NCBI RefSeq assembly: GCF_003634315.1
Contig: NZ_RBXL01000001.1
Location: 3,886,501 to 3,950,500 of the forward strand
Source: Thiocapsa rosea
Lineage (GTDB): Bacteria; Pseudomonadota; Gammaproteobacteria; Chromatiales; Chromatiaceae
Length of the DNA: 64,000 bases
Reading direction: 5' to 3'
Shown: positions 7,964 through 18,253 of the stretch, piece after piece
How positions within the stretch are numbered: position 1 is the stretch's first letter
How the letters are laid out: each line of letters starts with the position of its first letter
Made by a program: the position numbers and the translations under genes
Notes under the pieces: generated by a model
Told to the model about the DNA's origin: nothing
What the model saw: only the letters and a program-made list of their open reading frames with translations
Databases searched by the model: none

Positions 7964-10642
7964 ATGCGCGTATCCGATATCGAACAACTCTTCACGCCCA
8001 CCGCGGTTGCGGTCTTCGGGGCCAGCGACAGCGAGGGGTCGATCGGCGGCATCGTGTTTCGCAATCTGCTGGCCGGTGGATTCAAAGGCAATGCCTATGC
8101 GATCAATCCCAAGTACAAGGAGGTGGCCGGGGAGCCCTGCTATCGCGACCTGGACCAGCTCGACAAGCATGTCGACCTGGCGCTGATCGCCACGCCCGCC
8201 GATCGCGTCCCGGAGATCCTCAATCAGTGCGGCGGCTACGGGGTCAAGGTCGCGGTGGTCCACTCGGCCGGTTTCGGCGAGTACGGCGAACGCGGGATCA
8301 ATCTCCAGGAACGCATGGTCGAGGCGGCGCGGAGCAACCGTATCCGCGTTCTCGGACCCAACTGCATCGGGGCGATGCGCCCGCAACACGGTCTGAACGC
8401 CAGCGTCGGACAGGATCTTCCGCGCCGCGGCAACGTGGCCCTGGTGTCGCAGTCCGGTGCGATCTGCACGGCGATGATCGATTGGTCCGAGCGGCGACGT
8501 ATCGGTTTCTCGGCGATGGTCTCGCTGGGCGCGGCAGCCGACGTCGACTTCGGGGACGTGCTCGACTATCTCGCTCTGGACAGCCAGACGCAATGCATCC
8601 TGCTGTACGTGGAGGGGATCCGCAACGCGCGTCACTTCATGAGCGGGTTGCGTGCGGCGGCGCGGCTCAAGCCCGTGGTGGTGGTCAAGGCCGGGCGACA
8701 TCCGGCCGGAACCCGCACGGTCAAGTCGCACACCGGCGCCTATGTGGGCTCGGCGGACGTGTTCCGCGCCGTCACGGAGCGTGCGGGCGTGGTGCAGGTC
8801 TCCAACCTCGATCAGCTGTTCGCGGCCGCTCAGGTCTTCGGCACGCGTCGGCGTCTGGCCGGCGACCGCATCGCCGTCATCACCAACGGCGGCGGACCGG
8901 GTGTACTGGCTGCGGATCGCATTGTGGAGTTGGGTCTGTCGCTCGCGCAGATCAGCGACACGACGCGTCAAACCCTGGAGAAGGGGCTGCCTGACCATTG
9001 GTCCCACGGCAACCCCATCGACATCATCGGCGACGCCCCGCCGGAGCGTTACCGGCTGGCTTTGGATGCCTGTCTCGCCGATCCGGAGGTCGACGGCGTG
9101 CTCTGCATCCTGGCGCCCTTGGTGTTCGGTGATCCGGTCGCCACGGCCGAGCAGGTCATCGCGGCAGCCAAGGACAGCCGCAAACCGGTGCTCGCCTGTT
9201 GGATGGGCGGAAAGCGGGTGGCCGAGGCCCAGGAGCTGCTGGCCGAGTACGATGTGCCGCATTTCGACAGCCCGGAGGTGGCGATCGACGCCTTCTCCTT
9301 CCTCGCCACCCACCAACGCAACCAGAAGCTGCTGATGCAGTCGCCGGGCCCGCTCTCGCAGGAGGATGCGCCGGATGTGGAGGGCGCGCGCCTCATCATC
9401 GAGGGCGTCATGGCCGAGGGGCGCAAGACGCTGGGCACGGTCGAGGCGAAGGCCATCCTCTCGGCGTTCCGCATCCCGACCATGCAGGCGGTGTTGACCC
9501 GCACCCCGAACGAGGCGTTGATGGCCGCCCAAGCCCTGGGATTCCCGGTCGTGATGAAGATCAACTCGCCGGACCTGGAGCATAAGTCCGATGTCGACGG
9601 CGTGCGTCTGAACATCGACGATGCCCAATCGGTGCGCCGGACCTTCACCGAGATCGTCGAGCGAGCCAAGCGGCTGCGCCCGGATGCACGCATGGAGGGC
9701 ATCACGGTCGAGCACATGGCCTCCACACGTGCCGCACGCGAGATGATGATCGGTGTCACCCGGGACCGGATCTTCGGTCCCGTGATCAGTTTCGGTGCCG
9801 GCGGCACCAAGGTCGAGGTCCTCGAGGACCGCGCGCTCGGTCTGCCGCCGCTCAACGCCTTCATCATCCAGACCATGATTGACCACACCCGGATCGTGCG
9901 TCTGATGGGCGCCTTCCAGCATATGCCGCCGATGAATCGCGTGGCCTTGGCCAAGATTCTTCAACGGGTTTCGGAGATGGTCTGCGAGCTGCCCGAGATC
10001 ATCTCGATGGACATCAACCCGCTCATCGGCAACGACAAGGATGTCGTCGCCGTGGATGCGCGCATCAAGGTCGACTATCGCCCGCCCCAGCAAACCACCT
10101 ACGGGCACATGGCGATCCACCCTTATCCGAGCCACCTCATCGAGCGCGTCCAGTTGCCGGACGGCAAGGATCTGGTGATCCGCCCGATTCGCCCGGAGGA
10201 TGCCCAGATGGAGCAGGAGTTCGTTCGGGGGCTTTCGGAGCAGACCAAGTATTTCAGGTTCATGCAGGCGATCAAAGAGCTGACGCCCGAGATGTTGGTG
10301 CGCTTCACCCAGATCGACTACGACCGCGAGATGGCCCTGATCGGCGTGGTCGAGCACGACGGGGCCGACGTCCAGGTCGGCGTGGCCCGCTATATGGCCC
10401 GACCGGGCGGCGAGGCCTGCGAGTTCGCGATCGTGGTCTCCGATACCTGGCGAAACCTCGGAATCGGCGCACGATTGATGCGTTCGCTCATGCAGAATGC
10501 GCGCTCGCGCGGCTTTCGTGTCATGGACGGCGAGGTACTCAGCGCCAACAATCGGATGCTGGCCTTGGTCAAATCGCTCGGATTCCGCATCGAGAGCGAC
10601 CCGCAGGACATGGCGGTCAAATGGGTCAGCAAGGTGCTTTAA
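7964..10642 (+). CDS. Pat/PatZ-type lysine acetyltransferase: ADP-forming acyl-CoA synthetase-like domain plus GNAT domain
   Basis: An 892-residue protein. Residues 1-460 match the CoA-binding and ligase parts of NDP-forming acyl-CoA synthetases (VAVFGASDSEGSIGG; VSQSGAICTAM; KSHTGAYVGSADV). Residues 480-700 are an ATP-grasp domain (FPVVMKINSPDLEHKSD; MDINPLI). Residues 725-890 are a GNAT domain, with the acetyl-CoA loop RNLGIGA. This is the layout of bacterial Pat/PatZ, which acetylates and inactivates acetyl-CoA synthetase. A His is present in the SHTGA loop, so residual synthetase activity cannot be excluded. ATG 7964 has GGAGGG upstream. The TAA stop is inside a palindromic repeat. Confidence 0.9.
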   Translation: MRVSDIEQLFTPTAVAVFGASDSEGSIGGIVFRNLLAGGFKGNAYAINPKYKEVAGEPCYRDLDQLDKHVDLALIATPADRVPEILNQCGGYGVKVAVVHSAGFGEYGERGINLQERMVEAARSNRIRVLGPNCIGAMRPQHGLNASVGQDLPRRGNVALVSQSGAICTAMIDWSERRRIGFSAMVSLGAAADVDFGDVLDYLALDSQTQCILLYVEGIRNARHFMSGLRAAARLKPVVVVKAGRHPAGTRTVKSHTGAYVGSADVFRAVTERAGVVQVSNLDQLFAAAQVFGTRRRLAGDRIAVITNGGGPGVLAADRIVELGLSLAQISDTTRQTLEKGLPDHWSHGNPIDIIGDAPPERYRLALDACLADPEVDGVLCILAPLVFGDPVATAEQVIAAAKDSRKPVLACWMGGKRVAEAQELLAEYDVPHFDSPEVAIDAFSFLATHQRNQKLLMQSPGPLSQEDAPDVEGARLIIEGVMAEGRKTLGTVEAKAILSAFRIPTMQAVLTRTPNEALMAAQALGFPVVMKINSPDLEHKSDVDGVRLNIDDAQSVRRTFTEIVERAKRLRPDARMEGITVEHMASTRAAREMMIGVTRDRIFGPVISFGAGGTKVEVLEDRALGLPPLNAFIIQTMIDHTRIVRLMGAFQHMPPMNRVALAKILQRVSEMVCELPEIISMDINPLIGNDKDVVAVDARIKVDYRPPQQTTYGHMAIHPYPSHLIERVQLPDGKDLVIRPIRPEDAQMEQEFVRGLSEQTKYFRFMQAIKELTPEMLVRFTQIDYDREMALIGVVEHDGADVQVGVARYMARPGGEACEFAIVVSDTWRNLGIGARLMRSLMQNARSRGFRVMDGEVLSANNRMLALVKSLGFRIESDPQDMAVKWVSKVL

Positions 10643-10725
10643 ACCGCGTCCGGCAGCGTAGGTATTGCCTTGAGTGGACAGCGCATTGGGCGCCCATGTG
10701 TGAGGCTGGCGTCGACGCGGTTTAA
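10639..10725. repeat. TTTAAACCGCG palindromic repeat (diverged single module, copy 4)
   Basis: It runs from TTTAAACCGCGTCC to GACGCGGTTTAA. The interior differs from the A and B modules but the ends and the 87-base length are conserved. The left end provides the TAA stop of the Pat-type gene (10640-10642). Confidence 0.75.
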
Positions 10726-10736
10726 GTCAATGGGGG

Positions 10737-10826
10737 GCTGAAGTCGGTGTGCCGGTCTTCGGGTTCGCCGGTTTCAACCGGCCCCGGGGCAGGCGGACTT
10801 CAGTCCGCCGAGACCAACGATCGGAA
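10737..10826. repeat. GCGGACTTCAGTCCGC / CCGGTTTCAACCGG hairpin repeats
   Basis: A string of small palindromes: a CTGAAGTCGG half, GCCGGTTTCAACCGGC, and GGCGGACTTCAGTCCGCC. The same units recur in a longer array at 33057-33195, so this is a second dispersed palindrome family. Confidence 0.75.
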
Positions 10827-10883
10827 TGGTGTTCTCGGGAGCCGAGAAAGGACGAATGCGCCGACGCTCGTGACTCCGCTTAC

Positions 10884-11159
10884 CTACCCGGACGGGTTCT
10901 CGGGCGTTTCACGGAGCTTGTGCCAGAGCACGATGGATGCGAGGACAAGGGTGACTGCGTTCGCGGCGATCACGGGCCAAGAGCCGATCAGAAGCCCGTA
11001 AAGGCCCCAAAGCGCGACGCCTGCGCTGAAGAGCGCATACATCCAAAGAGAGATGGCCCGCGTGTCGCGGGTGCGCAAGGTGCGCACCACTTGAGGTACG
11101 AAGGAGACGGTGGTGAGTGCCGCCGCAGTAAAGCCGATGGTCTCGACCCACAGCGTCAC
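10884..11159 (-). CDS. SemiSWEET-type (PQ-loop) small sugar transporter
   Basis: A protein of about 91 residues with three predicted membrane helices. The first helix carries TTVSFVPQVVRTLRTRDTR, the PQ-loop signature of bacterial SemiSWEETs, and the second carries SLWMYALFSAGVALWGLYG. SemiSWEETs dimerise to pass sugars across the membrane. The start is uncertain. GTG at 11159 gives the usual family length, while TTG at 11240 would add 27 residues with no family match; neither has a clear Shine-Dalgarno. It stands alone. Confidence 0.75.
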   Translation of the reverse strand: MTLWVETIGFTAAALTTVSFVPQVVRTLRTRDTRAISLWMYALFSAGVALWGLYGLLIGSWPVIAANAVTLVLASIVLWHKLRETPENPSG

Positions 11160-11286
11160 TGCGAAGGTCGCCCCGGCATAAGCACAGGCATCCGGCACCC
11201 ACCAGGCCCGGGACCGAAAAATCGACCCCGCGCGAGCCAATAAACGGAACGAGCTTTTCCGGTGATCTCGTTGCTTTTAATCGTCA

Positions 11287-11374
11287 TTTAAACCGCGCCG
11301 TCTCCAGCGGTCGTCAAATCCGCCGGGGCCGATCCCATCCAAAAACATCACATACCGCACTGGGCGCGGTTTAA
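11287..11374. repeat. TTTAAACCGCG palindromic repeat, A module (copy 5)
   Basis: A clean 88-base A module, from TTTAAACCGCGCCGTCTCC to GGGCGCGGTTTAAA, with the internal block GCCGATCCCATCC shared with the copy at 3703. Its right end supplies the TAA stop of the minus-strand transglycosylase gene (11371-11373). Confidence 0.9.
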
Positions 11375-12930
11375 ATGCTGACCTTGAGCTTCTGTCCCGG
11401 ACGGATCTTGTTGTCGTCGGGCCGCATCTTGTTCAGCCTGCGCAGCTCGTCGACAGTGATGCCGTTCTGAACCGCGACGCGATAGAGCGTCTCCTGCGGC
11501 TTGACGACATGGTAGCGCGCTGCGGTCGCCGGCTTCTTGGACTGCTGCGCGGTAGGGGCCTTTGCGATCTGCTTCGCGGGCGCTTTCGCCACGGGTTTCG
11601 TCGCTGTCGCCGCGCGGGTCGTCGTTGTGGCAACCGGCCTCTCGACCTTGGCGATTGCCTGACGGGTCGCCGGCGATGCCGTGGACTCGGCGCGGGCGAC
11701 CATAACGTTCGAAACGGGCGGCGGGTGGCTGGCGACGCGTCGTTTGGTCCCGGCCGGGAGCCAAACCGTGCTGCCGGCGGGCAGATGCGCACGGCCGTCG
11801 CGTGCACGGTCGCGCCAATGCATGTTGAGGTCGGCGAGGCTGTAGGGAGTCACGCCATAGTGTCCGGCGACATGGTTCACCGGCATGGCGTGCTGGAGGA
11901 CCAGGCGATCATGCGGCCAAGGCTCCTCGCGGCGGACACCCTCCGGGAAGTAGCGATCGGCGTTGCGTGTCACCTCGCGGGCGGCGATGAACTCGGCGTA
12001 GAAATTGCGCGAGGCGAAGCCGAAATATTGACCCCGATAGTTCTTCACGATGCCGCCGATGTCGTCGCCGAACTGGGCCTTGGCGTTCGCCATCCCGCCT
12101 TGACCATGGTTGTAGGCGGTGATGGCGAGCGGCCAACTCCCGAGCCGACGATGGGCTTGGGACAGATAACGAGCGGCACCGTCGGCGGCGATGATGGGAT
12201 CGAACCGATCGTCGATGGTGTCGTTTACATTCATGAACATGCGTCCGGTCGCGGGCATGAACTGCCAGACGCCTGCAGCGCCGACCCCGGATCGGGCATT
12301 GGTCTGAAACGAGGATTCCACGTGCGGGAGATAGGCGAGATCCTCCGGGACCCCGTGACTGCGCATGATCTCGCGGAAGGCCGGGTCATAGCGCCCGCTG
12401 ATCTCCACACCCCGATGGAAGCGTTCGCGCAGCCCGCGTTGACTGCGTACCCGATCGGCAGCCCCGTAGACCGCGGCGCGACCGCCGGCCTGCTCGAGCT
12501 TCGCGAGCAGCGCCTTGTCGCTGCTGCTCAGGCTCTGACCGGTTCGTACGCGCTCTTCCAGAAGGCGCAGCTGGCCCTTGTAGGCGTCGGTGCGGTCACG
12601 CACCAGCGAGCGTTGCGGGTCCGTGTAGCCCTCTTTGATGGGCGAGGGAAGCTGGACGACCTCGTAGATCACGCCCATGTGCTCGTTGTCGTGGATGGCG
12701 ACTTCGCCGCGACTCCAGATGCCGTAGACGTGGCGCCAGAAATCCACATTCGGCTGGATCTCGGCCGGAACGGGAAAGGTGTCCGAGCCGGCGACAAGAT
12801 CGCCTCGCGTCCAGCCCTCTTCCGAGGCGGTGCGTTGGCCTCCGTTGCTGCCGCAGCCCGCCAAGCCGAGCAGGGCAAGCGACAACAGCAGGAACGACAA
12901 ATACCTGATACTGATCGGATAGTTCTGCAT
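11371..12930 (-). CDS. mltD: MltD-type membrane-bound lytic murein transglycosylase with LysM domain
   Basis: A 520-residue lipoprotein. The signal peptide ends in LALLGLAGC, a lipobox, so it is likely membrane-anchored in the periplasm. A soluble-lytic-transglycosylase-like domain lies at about residues 190-330, with catalytic-Glu motif HVESSFQTNARSGVGAAGVWQFMP and AITAYNHGQGG. A Thr/Ala/Lys-rich linker follows, then a single LysM peptidoglycan-binding domain at the C-terminus (YHVVKPQETLYRVAVQNG). It cleaves peptidoglycan glycan strands to anhydro-muropeptides. E. coli MltD has two LysM domains, so one fewer is seen here. Start at 12930 follows GAGAGGA. Confidence 0.9.
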   Translation of the reverse strand: MQNYPISIRYLSFLLLSLALLGLAGCGSNGGQRTASEEGWTRGDLVAGSDTFPVPAEIQPNVDFWRHVYGIWSRGEVAIHDNEHMGVIYEVVQLPSPIKEGYTDPQRSLVRDRTDAYKGQLRLLEERVRTGQSLSSSDKALLAKLEQAGGRAAVYGAADRVRSQRGLRERFHRGVEISGRYDPAFREIMRSHGVPEDLAYLPHVESSFQTNARSGVGAAGVWQFMPATGRMFMNVNDTIDDRFDPIIAADGAARYLSQAHRRLGSWPLAITAYNHGQGGMANAKAQFGDDIGGIVKNYRGQYFGFASRNFYAEFIAAREVTRNADRYFPEGVRREEPWPHDRLVLQHAMPVNHVAGHYGVTPYSLADLNMHWRDRARDGRAHLPAGSTVWLPAGTKRRVASHPPPVSNVMVARAESTASPATRQAIAKVERPVATTTTRAATATKPVAKAPAKQIAKAPTAQQSKKPATAARYHVVKPQETLYRVAVQNGITVDELRRLNKMRPDDNKIRPGQKLKVSI

Positions 12931-13316
12931 GGTCCGCGTGTCCTCTCGAGCGTGATCCGGGCGCGCCGAAGTTCCTGCGACGGGGTATGACCCCGATGAG
13001 AGCACAGGCTCGTTCGGGGAAAGGGCGATGCCAAGTGAATGCTCGGCGACATCACCGGCTCGGTGCGTGCGCTCCATGCGGTCTGTTCGACGACCATTTG
13101 ATCTTGGCTCACGAAAGCTGACTTTGCAATGGCCGATTGCAGAGAAAACATGTCCTTTCTTGATCCGCTCGGTAGGGCGCATATTCTTGAAACGGCTTGA
13201 GTTATTGCTATCGAATATCATGTTTGTCAGTGTTTTATATCAATTGATCATTGCAATGTATTGCTATTTTTCTCGGCTTGCCCTTGATTGAAATCGATCC
13301 CGTTTTATCCGCTTGG
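12931..13316. other. Intergenic region, AT-rich in its right half
   Basis: A 386-base gap between the starts/ends of two minus-strand genes. The right half (13120-13310) is clearly more AT-rich than its surroundings and may hold the promoter of the transglycosylase gene. I see no credible gene, hairpin or repeat family member in it. Confidence 0.5.
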
Positions 13317-13952
13317 TCAGGCGCGAAGCGGATGCATGCCTTCCGCTTCGAGTAATGAAACCAATCGGATGAGAGGCAATCCGATCAAGGTATTGGGATC
13401 GTCACCTTCAAGCCGCTCGAATAACGCGATACCGAGACCCTCCGATTTGAAGCTGCCGGCGCAATCGAAGGGCTGTTCGCGATCCAGGTATCCTTCGATC
13501 TGTTCTCGGTCGAGGCGTCTAAAATGCACGCGAAAGGGTTCGACGAGGGTCTGCGCGCGACCGCTGGCCGTGTCGAGCAGACATAAACCGGTCTGGAAGA
13601 CGACCATCCGCCCGGACGCCCGCTCCAGTTGAGCGATGGCGTTCGCGCGGCTCCCGGGTTTTCCCAAGACATCGTCGTCGATACAGGCGACTTGATCCGA
13701 CCCGATCACGAGTGCGTTCGGATGGGTCGGCGCGATCGCCCGTGCCTTGGCTTCGGCCAGTCGCAGAACCAGGACCTGAGGCGATTCGCCGGGTCGGCGT
13801 CGTTCGTCGACATCGGGAGCTGCAGTCGTAAAGGGCAGTCCCAAGCGCTCCAGAAGTTGGCGCCGGTAGGGCGAGGTCGAGGCAAGGACGAGCGCGGGGG
13901 CAGGCACGGTGTCGGGATCCTGATGCGGTTTCCGGAGGTCGCCTCGAGGCAT
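13317..13952 (-). CDS. yceF: Maf-family nucleotide pyrophosphatase, YceF-type
   Basis: A 211-residue protein. The family signatures are LVLASTSPYRRQLLERLGL near residue 22, APDVDERRRPGES near 45, and the catalytic GSDQVA near 89. The C-terminal GLGIALFERLEGDDPN plus LIGLPL fits the YceF subgroup, which in E. coli hydrolyses 7-methyl-GTP. YceF usually lies beside rpmF and fatty acid genes; that context is absent here. The ATG at 13952 leaves about 20 extra N-terminal residues; a later start is possible. Confidence 0.87.
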   Translation of the reverse strand: MPRGDLRKPHQDPDTVPAPALVLASTSPYRRQLLERLGLPFTTAAPDVDERRRPGESPQVLVLRLAEAKARAIAPTHPNALVIGSDQVACIDDDVLGKPGSRANAIAQLERASGRMVVFQTGLCLLDTASGRAQTLVEPFRVHFRRLDREQIEGYLDREQPFDCAGSFKSEGLGIALFERLEGDDPNTLIGLPLIRLVSLLEAEGMHPLRA

Positions 13953-14002
13953 TGACGTCAAGGTCGGGCGCTCGGTCGGTCGGTCGGCCTGAAGTATAAA
14001 AC

Positions 14003-14032
14003 AAAAAAGCCCTCGCAATCGATTGCGAGGGC
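14003..14032 (-). terminator. Rho-independent terminator of ftsH
   Basis: A perfect 12-base stem, GCCCTCGCAATC / GATTGCGAGGGC (14009-14032), is followed on the minus strand by TTTTTTG. It lies 54 bases past the ftsH stop codon. Confidence 0.9.
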
Positions 14033-14085
14033 TTGAATTGATCTGCCCGGCCGATGGCCGGGCGTGCATGGTCGCAGAAGGAAGG

Positions 14086-16017
<1,932 letters not shown>

Positions 16018-16267
16018 TCTCAGGCTGTCCTCGTTGACCATCGCTCGGCTGGAGCTCGATGCTCTGCCTCGCGGCATTGGCGGGTACATCGGGGCATGGG
16101 TCCGAAAACCAACGGAAACGCTGCCGCGGTCGATGACTCGACGGAGCTTATCAGTTTTGGAGGGGCGGCGAGTAACCGCACCGTCGTTCTGCGGTGCGAG
16201 CCGGACGGGAACGCGGCGGATTCATTGCGGTCGCAGGCTCACGTCCAACCTACCGAGATCCCCTGCA

Positions 16268-17179
16268 ATGCAACCAGCCGTTCCCTTGTTGTCAGCCGGC
16301 TTTGCGGCCGGTGCCCTCATCGGCGTTGCCGCCGTCGCCGGCTATCTCGTCATGACCGAGCCGCAGCCGCCGGCCGCGTCCGATGCCGAACGCGTCGCCG
16401 AGACGGCCTCGCCGACGCCGCTCCCGACCGCGCTCCCCACGGCGCTGGGTGTGACCCTGGATGCCGATTCGGAGCCGGTAGCGCCGTCGGCCGAGTCGGG
16501 GCTGCCCGACCGCGACGCGCCCACGCCCGCGGCATTGCGAAGTTTGGAGTCGCAGGTGACGGATCTGCGTGTTCGACTGGCGAGCGTGGAGCAGGCGATG
16601 AACCGCGTCCTGAGCGCCTCCACAGCGGCCGCGAGCGTGGTCGAGGAGGTCAGGCCACCGGCCCCGCGTACCGCCGAGGAGCGGCGCAATGCACTCACCG
16701 CCGCGGGCGTCGATCCGGGGCTGGCCGAGGAGTTGATCTTGAAAGAGGCGCAGCGCTCGCTCGAGCGGCTCTCGTTGCGGGATCAGGCGATTCGCGAAGG
16801 CTGGCTCGGCAACGCCGAGTATCGCGAGGAGCTCGCGCGGATCAACGCGGACACGCGCTCGCTTCGCGAAGAGATCGGCGACGACACCTACGATCGCTAT
16901 CTTTACGCGACAGGTGCAGACAATCGCGTAAGGGTCGATTCCGTCATCCCCGGATCCGCTGCCGAGATTGCGGGGCTGCAACCGGGCGATCTGATCGAGG
17001 CCTACGCCGATGAGCGCCTGTTCGATTTCTCGGAGTTGCGCAGCAAAACAACCGAGGGCGAGTACGGCGAGCAAGTCGAGGTGCAGGTGCGCCGCGCGGG
17101 CCGCGTGATCGAGACCTGGGTCCCGCGCGGGCCGCTCGGCGTCACCTTGGATTCAGCACGGGTCGGGCCTTCGCCCTGA
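16268..17179 (+). CDS. Membrane-anchored PDZ-domain protein of unknown function
   Basis: A 303-residue protein. Residues 5-28 are a single hydrophobic anchor, followed by a Pro/Ala-rich linker. Residues 85-115 look like a short coiled coil (LESQVTDLRVRLASVEQ). Residues 220-295 are a PDZ domain (RVDSVIPGSAAEIAGLQPGDLI, here split as RVDSVIPGSA and AGLQPGDLI). No protease domain is present, so it is not a DegP-type enzyme. It may be a periplasmic scaffold. The ATG at 16268 is chosen because the membrane anchor follows at once. The 250 bases upstream, shared divergently with ftsH, hold a GCACCG...CGGTGC hairpin near 16177. Confidence 0.7.
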   Translation: MQPAVPLLSAGFAAGALIGVAAVAGYLVMTEPQPPAASDAERVAETASPTPLPTALPTALGVTLDADSEPVAPSAESGLPDRDAPTPAALRSLESQVTDLRVRLASVEQAMNRVLSASTAAASVVEEVRPPAPRTAEERRNALTAAGVDPGLAEELILKEAQRSLERLSLRDQAIREGWLGNAEYREELARINADTRSLREEIGDDTYDRYLYATGADNRVRVDSVIPGSAAEIAGLQPGDLIEAYADERLFDFSELRSKTTEGEYGEQVEVQVRRAGRVIETWVPRGPLGVTLDSARVGPSP

Positions 17180-17194
17180 GCGCCGTCGCAGAAC

Positions 17195-17316
17195 TATTCG
17201 TTGTCGTTGTCGTTGTCGTAATCGGATTCCGGACGACCACGAACACGACAACGACAACGACAACGACAACGAGTAGAGCCTTGGATCACTTTTCCCGATT
17301 CCGGCTCTGCCGGTAG
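17195..17316. repeat. GTCGTT/AACGAC microsatellite hairpin, copy 2
   Basis: Same order of parts as at 690-806: GTCGTT units, GTAATCGGATT, AACGAC units, then AGAGCC...GGCTCT. The flanking bases GAGTAGAGCCTT also match the first copy (GAGAAGAGCCTT), so the unit is larger than the microsatellite. Confidence 0.75.
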
Positions 17317-17343
17317 ATCTTTTTCCGGAAGTCACCTTACCCC

Positions 17344-17919
17344 TCAACGCAGATCCTTGGCGACGTCCTGCATCAAGACCGCCAAGGGACCGGCAACAGC
17401 GGGTTGGCCCGGCGGCACCTTGCAGTCCCGACAGGATGCGGTGTAGACCCGATCCAGGCGTACCCGGCCGGTTTCGGGGTCGCTTGCACGGATGCGCATC
17501 GCGATGGATCCGCTGCGCTGATTCGGTTGGGTCCAGCTCAGTGCCGTCAATGCCGGTTGGATGAGCAGTCCGCCCTCGTGAGCCTCGGAGGCGTGCTCGA
17601 GCGGAATCACCCCGGCGAAGAGGTCGCTTCGGTCCAAGTCCTCCACCATGAGCTTCTGGATCCACCACGCCGAGACCTCCGGCGACGCCGACGTACGCCC
17701 GTCCACGACCGGGGCGATCGCGAGGGCCGGGGGGCCGTCGTAGATCTCTCCGGAGGCGGTTGCCTTGGGCCTGGCCGGAGCCGGCGTCCCGACGACAGTC
17801 GAGGGTCCGACCCTGGTCGAGGTCTGGACCGGAGCGGAGGTCGGACTGGATCCGCAGCTCGCAGTCACCAGGGCGACGACGGCGACGAGCAGCAGGTGTG
17901 AGAAACGGCGGGACAACAT
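17344..17919 (-). CDS. Putative lipoprotein of unknown function
   Basis: A 191-residue protein. The N-terminus is a signal peptide ending LVTASC, a lipobox, so it is probably lipid-anchored in the envelope. The mature part starts with a Thr/Pro/Ser-rich linker. A folded domain follows from about residue 58 (IYDGPPALAIAPVVDGRTSASPEV), and two Cys sit near residue 165. In E. coli the penicillin-binding-protein activator LpoB is encoded near nagZ, and this gene lies next to nagZ (though divergent). An LpoB-like role is only a guess; I see no specific LpoB motif. Confidence 0.7.
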   Translation of the reverse strand: MLSRRFSHLLLVAVVALVTASCGSSPTSAPVQTSTRVGPSTVVGTPAPARPKATASGEIYDGPPALAIAPVVDGRTSASPEVSAWWIQKLMVEDLDRSDLFAGVIPLEHASEAHEGGLLIQPALTALSWTQPNQRSGSIAMRIRASDPETGRVRLDRVYTASCRDCKVPPGQPAVAGPLAVLMQDVAKDLR

Positions 17920-18253
17920 AGACGCGGACCTTTGCTGAGTTGGACGGACGAGGCGGTCGAAAGAGACGTCGGACGCCTGGCGCGGACATGCTTCGATGCC
18001 GTCCTGCGCGTGCGGAAAGCCGCCGACGGTGCTCTATCATAGCGGTCTCGGGCGTGCGCGCGCAGCCCCGCCGCGTTCAAGGCGCGGTGGCCCTAGGAGC
18101 GAGGCTGTTGCTGTGTTACAACAGCGGCCGTAGACGGATGCGAAGTCAGCGGTGGTGCCTATGAAGCGAGCAAGAGCGGGCCGGTGGATGCGATGTCGGG
18201 GCGAGGGTTTCAGGCCGGGGAATGGGCTCGGTCGGGAGGCGGGGGGCTAGCCG

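Noticed and set aside
7931-10357. An 808-residue minus-strand frame opposite the Pat-type gene
   Set aside because: Composition is His/Arg/Asp-rich, with no domain, and is antisense to a well-supported gene.
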